A DNA stretch of 64,000 nt from an uncultured bacterium (GTDB lineage: Bacteria > Planctomycetota > UBA1135 > GCA-002686595), in assembly GCA_938075305.1 (NCBI GenBank), contig CALJGV010000032.1, positions 1 to 64,000 of the forward strand. Direction: 5' to 3'. The notes under the pieces are model-generated. The model was not told the origin of the DNA. It searched no databases and worked only from the letters and a program-made list of their open reading frames with translations. Each line of letters begins with the position of its first letter. Position 1 is the first letter of the stretch. Made by a program: the position numbers and the translations under genes. Shown here piece by piece: positions 7,744-15,050 of the stretch.

Positions 7744-9726
7744 TCAGCCGTCGCTGACGGTGACGCCGATCTCGGCGGCGGAGGCCCAGGGGCCGCCTTT
7801 GTTCTCGGAGAGGACGCGGATCCGCACGTAGCGGGCGGGGACGGGAGCGGGGAGGTCGAGGGCCTGGCCCTTGCGCAGGCGCTTGAAGGTGGTGGTGGCC
7901 GTCGGCGCCTCGGGGAAGCGCTCGGGGTCGGTGGAGAGGTAGAGCTCGGTCTCGGCGAAGGCGCCGTTCCAGCCGCCGTCCTGGCGGGCGAGGTAGCGCA
8001 GGCCTGTGACGGCGCGCACAGCGCCGAGGTCGAGGACCAGCTCGTGGGGGTGCTTGGCCAGCACGTCGGAGAAGCGCGTGTGCCAGATGGTGCTGGGGTC
8101 CCCGTCGATGGCGCGGGCGGCGAGCTTGCCGTTGGCCTCGTTCTGGCTGCTGAACGAGATGACGCTCATCTCGGCCGCGGGGAGCAGGTCCTTGCCCTTC
8201 AGCCGGTTCGGCTCGCCCCTGGGCTTCCTCGGCTGCGGCCGGTCGGGGGAGGCGCCCCACTTGGCATCGCGGTCCTTCTCGTGGCGGGTGCGCGCGGGGT
8301 CGTGGTAGGTGCCGGGCCGGGCGGGGGTGAACTCGCGGGCGGCGACGGCGGCCATGGCGGCGATGCGCTCGGGGTGCGCGGCGGCCAGGTCGCGCTCCTC
8401 GCTCACGTCGCCTGCGAGGTCGTAGAGGGTCCAGGTCCCGGTGCCGCCCGCGAGCACCTCGTCCCAGCCGCCGCCACCCTTACGGGAGAGGAGCCCCTTC
8501 CAGTCGCCCATGCGCACGGCCAGCTGGCTGCCGAACTCCCAGTAGAGGAAGTCGTGCTCGGCCTGCTCGCCGGACGCCAGCAGCGTCGGCGCGATGGACA
8601 TGCCGTCGATGCCCTCGGGCGCCGTGGCGCCGGTCAGGGCGGCGATCGTGGGGAGCACGTCGGGCTGGTAGAAGACGAGGTCGCTGACGGCGCCGGCGGG
8701 GATGCGGCCGGGCCAGCGGGCCATGGACGGGATGCGCAGGCCCCCCTCGAAGAGGTTGCCCTTGCCGCCCCGGAACTCCACGCCCGTGCGCGGGTCCACG
8801 TTGGGGCCGAAGAAGCCCCGGGGGTGGTCGGGGGAGCGGAAGCGGTCCTGGCCGCCGTTGTCCCCGGTGAAGAAGACGACGGTGTTCTCGTCGAGGCTCA
8901 GCTCGTCGAGCAGGTCCAGCACCTGGCCCAGGTTGCGGTCCACCAGGCTGACCATGGCGGCGTAGTTCTTCACGTCCTGCTTCACGTCGTCCCGCTTCAT
9001 CCACTCGTCGTCCTCGTAGAGCGCCCACACCGGGTCGTCCTCGGGGATGTCGTACATGCCGTGGGGTGGCGTGATGGGCAGGTAGCAGAAGAAGGGGCCG
9101 TCCTTGTGCTCGCGGATGAAGTCGAGGCCAGCGTCCATGATCTCGTAGTGCGAGTAGGTCTCGCCCGTGCGGCCGCCGACGTTGCCCTCCAGGGGCACCT
9201 CCTCGCTGTTCCGCACCAGGTACGGCGGGTAGAAGGAGTGGGCGTGGACCTGGTCGTAGTACCCGAAGAACGTGTCGAAGCCGTGCTCCTCGGGGACGCC
9301 GGTGGAGTCCCGCCCGCCGCAGCCCCACTTGCCGAAGCCGCCCGTGGCGTAGCCCTCGTCCTTGAGCATGGACGCGATGGTGGGCTCGCCGGCGCGCAGC
9401 GGCGTGCCCCCGTCGTTGGCCCGGACCGAGGCGTGCCCCGCGTGCATCCCGGTCATCAGGTTGCAGCGCAGGGGGGCGCACACGGGGGAGCCCGCGTACG
9501 CGTGGGTGAAGCGCATGCCCTCGGTGGCGAAGCGGTCGATGTTGGGCGTCCGGATGTACGGGTTCCCCATGTGACCGAGCTCGAAGTAGGCGAGCTCGTC
9601 GCTCATCACGTAGACCACGTTCGGGGCCTCCGCACCTCCCGCGGCGGGGTCGGCGGGGCGCGCCTCGGAGGCGGTGGAGCAGGCGAGGATGAGCGGGCTC
9701 GCGAGGAGCAGGAGGCGCTGGAGCAT
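7744..9726 (-). CDS. Sulfatase lipoprotein with C-terminal discoidin-like domain
   Basis: 660 residues. A lipobox ends at Cys16 (LILAC). The sulfatase signature C-A-P-L-R begins at Cys83, the residue converted to formylglycine in this family, followed by NLMTG. The N-terminal metal motif reads SDELAY rather than the usual DDQG, so the second Asp is replaced by Glu44. FFTGDNGGQDRF and GGKGNLFEGGLRIPSMARWPG-type blocks are typical of arylsulfatase A-like enzymes. Residues about 515-660 resemble an F5/8 type C carbohydrate-binding domain (AIDGDPSTIWHTRF, ELVLDLGAVRAVTGLRY). It should cleave sulfate esters, probably from polysaccharides, at the cell surface. It needs an activator; a good candidate is at 18534-19646. 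Confidence 0.92.
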   Translation of the reverse strand: MLQRLLLLASPLILACSTASEARPADPAAGGAEAPNVVYVMSDELAYFELGHMGNPYIRTPNIDRFATEGMRFTHAYAGSPVCAPLRCNLMTGMHAGHASVRANDGGTPLRAGEPTIASMLKDEGYATGGFGKWGCGGRDSTGVPEEHGFDTFFGYYDQVHAHSFYPPYLVRNSEEVPLEGNVGGRTGETYSHYEIMDAGLDFIREHKDGPFFCYLPITPPHGMYDIPEDDPVWALYEDDEWMKRDDVKQDVKNYAAMVSLVDRNLGQVLDLLDELSLDENTVVFFTGDNGGQDRFRSPDHPRGFFGPNVDPRTGVEFRGGKGNLFEGGLRIPSMARWPGRIPAGAVSDLVFYQPDVLPTIAALTGATAPEGIDGMSIAPTLLASGEQAEHDFLYWEFGSQLAVRMGDWKGLLSRKGGGGWDEVLAGGTGTWTLYDLAGDVSEERDLAAAHPERIAAMAAVAAREFTPARPGTYHDPARTRHEKDRDAKWGASPDRPQPRKPRGEPNRLKGKDLLPAAEMSVISFSSQNEANGKLAARAIDGDPSTIWHTRFSDVLAKHPHELVLDLGAVRAVTGLRYLARQDGGWNGAFAETELYLSTDPERFPEAPTATTTFKRLRKGQALDLPAPVPARYVRIRVLSENKGGPWASAAEIGVTVSDG

Positions 9727-9732
9727 GCCGCT

Positions 9733-9738
9733 GGTCTA
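9733..9738 (-). promoter_or_regulatory. -10-like hexamer TAGACC, leaderless spacing
   Basis: On the minus strand TAGACC ends 6 nt before the sulfatase ATG (9726). The 78-bp gap to the divergent gene at 9805 must hold promoters for both directions. Confidence 0.5.
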
Positions 9739-9804
9739 GCACAGTTGAGCGCGGGCCGCTCGCCGGTCGATACCCTCAGGGGACGCGCCGCACTCCCCAA
9801 GAAC

Positions 9805-11421
9805 ATGATCTCTCTCCTCCTCCTCACCGCCAGCGCCCCGCTGATCCAGGCCCACGACCCGTTCTCAGACGTGGTCCGAGCGGAGCACTCCCTCTACTCG
9901 GTGGGCGTCTCCAGGGGGGCGCAGGTGAGGCCTGTGGGGGATCTCGACGGCGACGGCCTCGCCGAACTCGTGGTGGAGCTCGACCGGGTCCTGCTCGTGC
10001 GCCGCGGCGGGGACGGGGGGCCGTTCCTCACCCTCGTGGAGCTTGGACACCCGGGCGCCTGGGACGTGGGGCCGGACCTGGATGGGGACGGCGCGCCCGA
10101 GGTGGTGATCGTCGCGCCCTCGGGCGGCGGCGTCGCGGTGCAGGTGGTGGACTCGAATGACGGGACCCGGCGCTGGACGACCTCGACCCTGAAGGTCGCG
10201 CCCACGCTCGTGGTCTGGGCCGGCGACCTGGACGGCGACGGCGTCGCGGATGTGGCCATGGGCGATACGTCGGGGGGCATTGTCAAGACGGTCTCCGGCG
10301 CCACGGGTAAGCGGCTCTGGCGCTGCAAGGTCCCGGCGAACATGGCCCGGCTCCAGGCCGCGGGCGACCGAGACGGGGATGGTGTGGACGACCTGCTCGC
10401 CGACCGCGGGCGCCGGAACCTCGGCCCCACCTGGATCTCGGGCAAGACCGGTCAGCCCATCACGGACCCGGCGGCGCCTCGGGGCACCTGGACCTTCGAC
10501 GGTGACCTGGACGGCGACGGGAAGCGGGACGGCGTCCTGCAGCTCGGCGGGAGCATCGGTTCCCAGACGGAGATCCACCTCAGCGCGGCGGGCGACCCGG
10601 TCCTCTGCACGGGCCCCGACTACCTGCCGGACGACGTCTCCGTACGGATGGTGGGGGACGTGGACGGGGACGGTGTCGCCGACCTCGCCCAGGGGGACTG
10701 CAACTTCAACTTCCCGGACGCCGCCCAGGCCAAGAACCTCGGGGGCGACGCGATCGAGCTCGAAGGGATGAGCCTCGCGGCCGCGCTCAAGCTCGAGTCG
10801 AAGCCCTGGTCCGTCTCCATGATCGAGTCGGGCTGCGTCTGGGTCTTCTCCGGCGCGACGGGCGCCGTGATCATGGGCATCTATGGCGAGCCTGGGAGCA
10901 CCACGGGCCTGGGCCGGGAGGTGTTCCGGGTGGGGGACCAGGACGGGGATGGACGCGCCGACCTGGGCCTGCTCATCGGCGCAGAGCTCCACGTCTTCGG
11001 GACCCGCCGCCAGTTCCCCGCCGACGTCTTCCAGTGGCTGCCGGGCCACTGGCTCGGGGAGATGACCTGGGAGGGGACGACGCTGACCATCGAGGAGGTC
11101 TGGCTCCCCGAGGCCGCGGGTGCGCTCCACGCGGTGGCGCGGACCTACATCCCCGGGGAGCGCGAGGGCGGCAGCTTCGAGTTCCTGCGAATCGAGCGCG
11201 ACGGGGACGCCGTGGTGCTCCAGGCCCAGCCATCGGGGGAGCCACCGACGCCCTTCCAGGCCGTCGAGCAGACGGCGGGGTCGGTGCTCTTCCAGCGCGA
11301 AGGGACGGGCCTGCCCACCTGGATCCGCTACACGCGGGTTGGCGATGAGCTCCGGGCGGAGCTGGGCGAGACGGATCAGCCGCCGACGCTCTCCCTGAGC
11401 TGGCGACTCAAGGTGCAGTAG
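9805..11421 (+). CDS. Secreted FG-GAP/VCBS repeat protein with Ca-binding motifs
   Basis: 538 residues from the ATG at 9805, which starts a signal peptide (MISLLLLTASAPLIQA). An upstream open frame without a signal peptide is treated as chance. At least seven calcium-loop motifs of the DxDGDG type mark FG-GAP blades: DLDGDGLAELVV, DLDGDGAPEVVI, DLDGDGVADVAM, DRDGDGVDDLLA, DLDGDGKRDGVL, DVDGDGVADLAQ and DQDGDGRADLGL. This is an integrin-like propeller. The last 140 residues form a separate beta-rich region I do not recognise. Probably an extracellular binding protein; ligand unknown. A TACCCT box lies 27 nt upstream. Confidence 0.85.
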   Translation: MISLLLLTASAPLIQAHDPFSDVVRAEHSLYSVGVSRGAQVRPVGDLDGDGLAELVVELDRVLLVRRGGDGGPFLTLVELGHPGAWDVGPDLDGDGAPEVVIVAPSGGGVAVQVVDSNDGTRRWTTSTLKVAPTLVVWAGDLDGDGVADVAMGDTSGGIVKTVSGATGKRLWRCKVPANMARLQAAGDRDGDGVDDLLADRGRRNLGPTWISGKTGQPITDPAAPRGTWTFDGDLDGDGKRDGVLQLGGSIGSQTEIHLSAAGDPVLCTGPDYLPDDVSVRMVGDVDGDGVADLAQGDCNFNFPDAAQAKNLGGDAIELEGMSLAAALKLESKPWSVSMIESGCVWVFSGATGAVIMGIYGEPGSTTGLGREVFRVGDQDGDGRADLGLLIGAELHVFGTRRQFPADVFQWLPGHWLGEMTWEGTTLTIEEVWLPEAAGALHAVARTYIPGEREGGSFEFLRIERDGDAVVLQAQPSGEPPTPFQAVEQTAGSVLFQREGTGLPTWIRYTRVGDELRAELGETDQPPTLSLSWRLKVQ

Positions 11422-11477
11422 CCCTGTGTCCGCCGGGGCCCTGCCATCGGGCGGGCCGTTCGAGGCGAGCGTGACCG

Positions 11478-11483
11478 TAGACT
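11478..11483 (+). promoter_or_regulatory. -10-like hexamer TAGACT, leaderless spacing
   Basis: TAGACT ends 7 nt before the ATG at 11491. No ribosome-binding site is present between the box and the start codon. Confidence 0.5.
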
Positions 11484-11490
11484 GCCGTCC

Positions 11491-12057
11491 ATGGTCAGCC
11501 CCACGCCCCAGGACGCCTTCCTCCGCACCCTGCTGCGGCTCATCCTCGCGGCGGCATTGCTCACGGCGCCGCTGTTCCTCTTCGGCGAGGGCTTCGAGGC
11601 CAAGTACGTGGGGCGGGTCGCGCTCTCCAACGGCGCCTGTGCGCTCCTCTGCCTGGGGCTGCTCGGGCTTGTCCGGCGCGGGAAGGGGGCGATGGCTGGA
11701 TCGCTGCTGGTCTGGGGCCTCGCGCTCCTGGTGGGATCTTTGGCCTGGGGCAACGGTGAGCCTGCCCACGTGAACGTGATCAACTTCGTGCTCGTGACGC
11801 TCCTCGCGAGCGTCGTGGGTAGCCGCGGGGAGGTCCTCCTGATCGGCGCGCTGTCGGCGCTCGAGATGGGGGTCATCGCGTGGCAGCGGCCCCTCATGCC
11901 GCCGGGCAAGGACCTCGCCGAGGCGCGCTTCGAGTCCCTGGTCCAGATCCTCCCGACCTTCCTGGTCGTGGTGGCGATCCTCTGGCTCCGGGCCGGGATG
12001 GCGGGAAGCAGGGCGGGCGGCGGGTCTTACGCCGCCGGGGTGGACCTCGGGCCCTGA
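11491..12057 (+). CDS. Small integral membrane protein of unknown function
   Basis: 188 residues with about five or six hydrophobic segments (roughly residues 14-32, 45-60, 69-85, 97-109, 113-129 and 151-166) and a short Gly-rich tail. The arrangement resembles the membrane part of some sensor kinases, but no kinase or cyclase domain follows, so it appears to stand alone. No conserved charged motif inside the membrane was recognised, and no function is assigned. Confidence 0.65.
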   Translation: MVSPTPQDAFLRTLLRLILAAALLTAPLFLFGEGFEAKYVGRVALSNGACALLCLGLLGLVRRGKGAMAGSLLVWGLALLVGSLAWGNGEPAHVNVINFVLVTLLASVVGSRGEVLLIGALSALEMGVIAWQRPLMPPGKDLAEARFESLVQILPTFLVVVAILWLRAGMAGSRAGGGSYAAGVDLGP

Positions 12058-12130
12058 GCCTCTCCCGCTGCCCCTGATCCAGGAATGAGACGGGGTCCGA
12101 CGGGGGAGCGGCAGAGACGGGCTCGCGGAC

Positions 12131-12136
12131 TAGCCT
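12131..12136 (+). promoter_or_regulatory. -10-like hexamer TAGCCT, 39 nt before start
   Basis: TAGCCT precedes the ATG at 12176 by 39 nt, giving a short untranslated leader rather than a leaderless start. Confidence 0.35.
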
Positions 12137-12175
12137 TGGAAACATCCTCTCCGTCCTCAAGCCCTGCCCATCTCT

Positions 12176-13147
12176 ATGACCCGTCCCGCAACCCCCGGCG
12201 CCCCGACCTCCCTCCGCGGCCTCCTGACCCGCGCCACCTTCTGCGGGGGGCTCCTGCTCCTAGCCACCAGCACTGCGCCCCAGACCAGCGGGTTCTTCCA
12301 GGTCTCGTACCTGCCGGACCTGAGCGGCCTCGAGTACGCGGGCATGGACGTGTTCGTCGCGGTCCACGACGCCAAGGATGAGCCCGCGGAGCTCAACCGG
12401 CCCCGGGTCAGCCTCGTCATGTCGCCCCAGGACCCGAGGGGCGTCCTGTGGAAGCCCCTGCGCATGGACTGGCCGACCCAGCCGAGCAACGACCTGGAGA
12501 GCGTGGCGCGCATCGGGGGGAGCGACCGCTACCTGCTCTGCGAGAGCGGGGACGACGACCCGCTCCGGACGCCGCGCATCTTCCGCGCCCGCCTCGCGGG
12601 GAACGAGATCGACATCGAGACCGAGGTGGACTGGCCGGTCCCCATCTCCAACGTCGAGGCGACCGCGGTGGCGCGGGTGCAGAACCAACTCTACTTCCTC
12701 TACGCCGAGCGGGCGGACAACCAGCCCTCCACCCAGCTGCGCTGGGCGCCCTTCAACCCGGGGACCCTGCAGTTCGGCGCGTTCCAGTCGGTGACCCTCG
12801 ACAACCCCGACCCCCAGAACATGGTCCGGGGTGTGGTCGGGCTGGACGTGGACCCCGGCGGTCGGATCTACACGGTGGCCTCGTTCGACCCCGAGGCCGC
12901 CGGCCTCCCCGGCGATCCGGACTTCGGGCCCTTCCGCAGCTCCGTCTGGCGTGTGGGGCGGATCCGTCCGGCACAGGGCTCGGCTGCCATCGACCTCGAT
13001 CCAGAGCCCACGCGGGTCGCCACCATCGACGGCTTCAAGACCGAGTCGGTGACCCTGGGCTTCGAGAACCAGCAGCCGACCCTGTACGTCGGCTTCGACG
13101 ACGAGAACTACGGGGGCACCCTGCGGCCCCTGCTCCCGGTCCAATGA
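12176..13147 (+). CDS. Secreted protein, possible beta-propeller, function unknown
   Basis: 323 residues with an Arg-containing N-terminus and a hydrophobic export segment (residues about 20-32). Repeated beta-strand patterns with loops such as DLSGLEYAGMDVFVAV, LESVARIGGSDRYLL, NVEATAVARVQNQLYFLY and GLDVDPGGRIYTVASF resemble esterase/phytase-like and other six-bladed propellers. Catalytic residues of those families are not identifiable by eye, so the call stops at the fold. A hairpin terminator (13188-13219) separates it from the convergent phosphatase gene. Confidence 0.6.
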   Translation: MTRPATPGAPTSLRGLLTRATFCGGLLLLATSTAPQTSGFFQVSYLPDLSGLEYAGMDVFVAVHDAKDEPAELNRPRVSLVMSPQDPRGVLWKPLRMDWPTQPSNDLESVARIGGSDRYLLCESGDDDPLRTPRIFRARLAGNEIDIETEVDWPVPISNVEATAVARVQNQLYFLYAERADNQPSTQLRWAPFNPGTLQFGAFQSVTLDNPDPQNMVRGVVGLDVDPGGRIYTVASFDPEAAGLPGDPDFGPFRSSVWRVGRIRPAQGSAAIDLDPEPTRVATIDGFKTESVTLGFENQQPTLYVGFDDENYGGTLRPLLPVQ

Positions 13148-13187
13148 CCCCCGAGGGGCCAACAGAGCCTGGAGACCTGCCAGGTCA

Positions 13188-13219
13188 GGGGCCGCTGCTG
13201 CGTTCGCAGCGGCGGCCCC
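13188..13219. terminator. Strong bidirectional terminator hairpin
   Basis: Two 15-nt arms (first arm GGGGCCGCTGCTGCG) pair with one G-U and enclose TT. The element sits between the convergent genes ending at 13147 and 13227. The flank TTGCCGTT is only weakly T-rich. Confidence 0.7.
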
Positions 13220-13226
13220 TTGCCGT

Positions 13227-13835
13227 TCAGTGTCCCTCGCCGTCCTTCGCCGCCGGCGTCGGGTCGCCGTACCGCAGCTCGAGCGCCCGGGCCCCCTTCG
13301 GACCCGGCGTGAGCACGTGGACCCGGTCGTAGGCGTCGTGGGGCAGGTGCCCCTCGGGGACCCGCGTATTCATGGAAGTCTCGGTGAGGTCCCGGAGCGT
13401 GACCCCCAGCCGGGCGGCGATGGCGGGGATCGTGTTGGAGTGGCCCGCCACGGCGATCACGTCCGTCTCTTTGGCCCCCGTGAGCCGGGCGATCAAGCCG
13501 TCCATGTCCCGGGCGGGGACCGTCTCGCTCTCCAGCTCACGCTCCTTCGCCAGCGGCGCGAGGGTGTCCCGCGTGCGCTTGTACTCGCTGTGCACGAGGC
13601 CCGTCACGCCGGCGGCCGCGAACATCCGGGCGAAGGCCTCGGCCCGCTCGCGGCCCGCCTCCGAGAGGTCCGGGTCGCGCGGGTCGTTCTTCGCCTTCTC
13701 CGTGTGCCTCACGAGGATGACGGTGGCCTTCAGGCGCGGCGCGGCGGCCGGCTCCTGGCCCACGGCGAGGGCGGGGAGCGAGGTGAGGGGGAGGGCGGCG
13801 GTGGCGGCGAGGAACTGGCGGCGTGAGGTGCTCAT
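13227..13835 (-). CDS. Tat-exported histidine phosphatase
   Basis: 202 residues. The N-terminus has a twin-arginine signal (SRRQFLAA), so the protein is predicted to be exported folded. The phosphoglycerate mutase/SixA-type core shows the catalytic R-H-T motif (Arg43-His44), the LSEAGRERA block, an Arg-rich YKRTRDT segment and the second catalytic His132 in AGHSNTIP. It should be a periplasmic phosphomonoesterase of branch 2/SixA-like type; substrate unknown. The ATG at 13835 is chosen over one 36 nt upstream because it begins the Tat signal and has TAGCGT 7 nt before it. Confidence 0.88.
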   Translation of the reverse strand: MSTSRRQFLAATAALPLTSLPALAVGQEPAAAPRLKATVILVRHTEKAKNDPRDPDLSEAGRERAEAFARMFAAAGVTGLVHSEYKRTRDTLAPLAKERELESETVPARDMDGLIARLTGAKETDVIAVAGHSNTIPAIAARLGVTLRDLTETSMNTRVPEGHLPHDAYDRVHVLTPGPKGARALELRYGDPTPAAKDGEGH

Positions 13836-13842
13836 GGGCCCC

Positions 13843-13848
13843 ACGCTA
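13843..13848 (-). promoter_or_regulatory. -10-like hexamer TAGCGT, leaderless spacing
   Basis: On the minus strand TAGCGT ends 7 nt before the ATG at 13835. This spacing helps fix the start of the phosphatase gene. Confidence 0.5.
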
Positions 13849-13874
13849 GGGGGGACCCGCTCTCGGCGCACCCC

Positions 13875-13922
13875 CTCAGGCCCCGTTCGACTCAGCCCCC
13901 GTTCGCCTCAGCCCCCGTTCGC
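13875..13922. repeat. Three tandem 16-bp repeats over a gene 3' end
   Basis: Units at 13875-13890, 13891-13906 and 13907-13922. The last two are identical (CTCAGCCCCCGTTCGC) and the first differs at two positions. The array covers the last codons and stop of the ytxJ-like gene (13908-14267). Confidence 0.85.
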
Positions 13923-14267
13923 CTCGGTGAAGCGAGCGCAGGTCAGCGCGCCGTGGCTGTCATGCCAGGCGAGCTCGCCCCCGGTGAACCACAGGGCCTG
14001 GGGGGACTGGTGCTCCACGTCGAGGGCCGTGGTGAGCCCACGGGCCAGGGGGCGCTCGGCGATCACGTCGATCCACGCGATGCGGACCGGGTCGGCGCCG
14101 TCGAGAGCCTTGATCCACTGCTTGAACTCGAACTCCGCCCGGGTGCTCGTCGGGCAGATGGGGGACTTCTTGAAGACGACCACGTGGACGTCGGTGGAGG
14201 CCTCGCGCAGGGCGGAGAGGGCCGCCTCGGGGTCGGCCGGCAGGGAGAGTTCGCGGGGCTGAGTCAT
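13908..14267 (-). CDS. ytxJ: YtxJ/BrxC-type bacilliredoxin-like protein
   Basis: 119 residues with a thioredoxin-like fold of the YtxJ (DUF2847) family. The motif VVFKKSPICPTSTRAEFEF carries the single redox Cys38 (C-P). WIDVIAERPLARGLTTALD and EHQSPQALWFTGGE are diagnostic, and WHDSHGAL is the family C-terminal block. By homology it reduces mixed disulfides with bacillithiol or a similar thiol in the cytoplasm. The gene begins 14 nt after the DUF1801 gene, so the two are probably co-transcribed. The 3' end is embedded in the 16-bp tandem repeat. Confidence 0.85.
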   Translation of the reverse strand: MTQPRELSLPADPEAALSALREASTDVHVVVFKKSPICPTSTRAEFEFKQWIKALDGADPVRIAWIDVIAERPLARGLTTALDVEHQSPQALWFTGGELAWHDSHGALTCARFTEANGG

Positions 14268-14281
14268 GGGAGGATGGGGGG

Positions 14282-14932
14282 CTAGCTCCGCTTCTTGCGG
14301 GCCGTGGTCTTCGGGGTCGCCTTCTTCTTGGCCGAGGACGCCGTGGACTTCGAGGTGCGGGCGGCGGCTTTCTTGCTCTCCGATGTCTTGCGGGTCGCTG
14401 CATTGCGGGCGGGCTTCTTCTTCGCCGCAGGCTCCTTCGCCGCGGCCTTCTTGCTTGCCGCCTTCTTCTTGCGGGCCGTGGCGCTCACCACGTTGGCCTC
14501 GTAGTGCTTGATGAACCTCGCCGCGGTCATGCGCTTGACGGCGGCACCGATGGAGTCGAGGCACACGTCCTCGATCTTCTTGAACCGCACGCAGGACTTG
14601 CCCATGTCGAGCTTCTTGCCGGACTTCGCCCACTGCTTCTCGAAGCGCGCCGCCTCGGCCTCGTCCCCGTAGATGCAGAACAGGTACACCGCCATGTGGT
14701 TCTTCTGGCTGGCGATGCTCATGAACGGCAGCGGCTGCTCCGGGCTGCAGTGGTAGCCGTCGGGGTAGACCGAGTGGGGGATGAAGTAGCCGATCATCCC
14801 GTACTGGATGCCCTCCTTGACCTTGGGGTCGAGGTTGGCCTTGAGGACCTTGCGGACCGCCTGGATGGCCTTCTTCCGGTCGGGGTCCAGGGAGGCGAGG
14901 TACTGGGTGACGGTGGTGGGCTTGGCAGTCAT
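14282..14932 (-). CDS. DUF1801 domain protein with histone H1-like Lys/Ala-rich tail
   Basis: 216 residues. Residues 1-145 form a DUF1801 (YdhG-like) domain: VTQYLASLDPDRKKAI, GIQYGMIGYFIP, SQKNHMAVYLF and FEKQWAKSGKKLDMGKSCVRF. Residues 151-216 are almost entirely Lys, Ala, Ser, Thr and Arg (for example RKKKAASKKAAAKEPAAKKK), like eukaryotic H1 and bacterial Hc1 tails; such tails usually bind nucleic acid. The start at 14932 is favoured because TAGGCT lies 7 nt upstream and the conserved domain begins there. It is first gene of a pair with the YtxJ protein. Function unknown; a DNA- or RNA-associated role is inferred from the tail. Confidence 0.85.
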   Translation of the reverse strand: MTAKPTTVTQYLASLDPDRKKAIQAVRKVLKANLDPKVKEGIQYGMIGYFIPHSVYPDGYHCSPEQPLPFMSIASQKNHMAVYLFCIYGDEAEAARFEKQWAKSGKKLDMGKSCVRFKKIEDVCLDSIGAAVKRMTAARFIKHYEANVVSATARKKKAASKKAAAKEPAAKKKPARNAATRKTSESKKAAARTSKSTASSAKKKATPKTTARKKRS

Positions 14933-14939
14933 GCCTCCG

Positions 14940-14945
14940 AGCCTA
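14940..14945 (-). promoter_or_regulatory. -10-like hexamer TAGGCT, leaderless spacing
   Basis: On the minus strand TAGGCT ends 7 nt before the ATG at 14932. The spacer CGGAGGC also contains GGAGG, so a ribosome-binding-site role for part of it cannot be excluded. Confidence 0.45.
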
Positions 14946-15050
14946 GTCCCTTGCGGAGCGCCAGGAAGGTCCACCCCGCGGGTGATTCTGAGCGCATCAT
15001 GCGCCCCATGAGACCGAGCGTTCCAGGCCCCGGCGAACGGGAGGCTCCCC

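Noticed and set aside
7609..11421. A 1270-codon open frame that would fuse sequence antisense to the sulfatase with the FG-GAP protein
   Set aside because: The first 730 codons run antisense to the sulfatase gene and have shadow-frame composition; the signal peptide at 9805 marks the true start.
13227..13871. Longer start of the histidine phosphatase at 13871
   Set aside because: It would place 12 extra residues before the twin-arginine signal and ignore the TAGCGT box.
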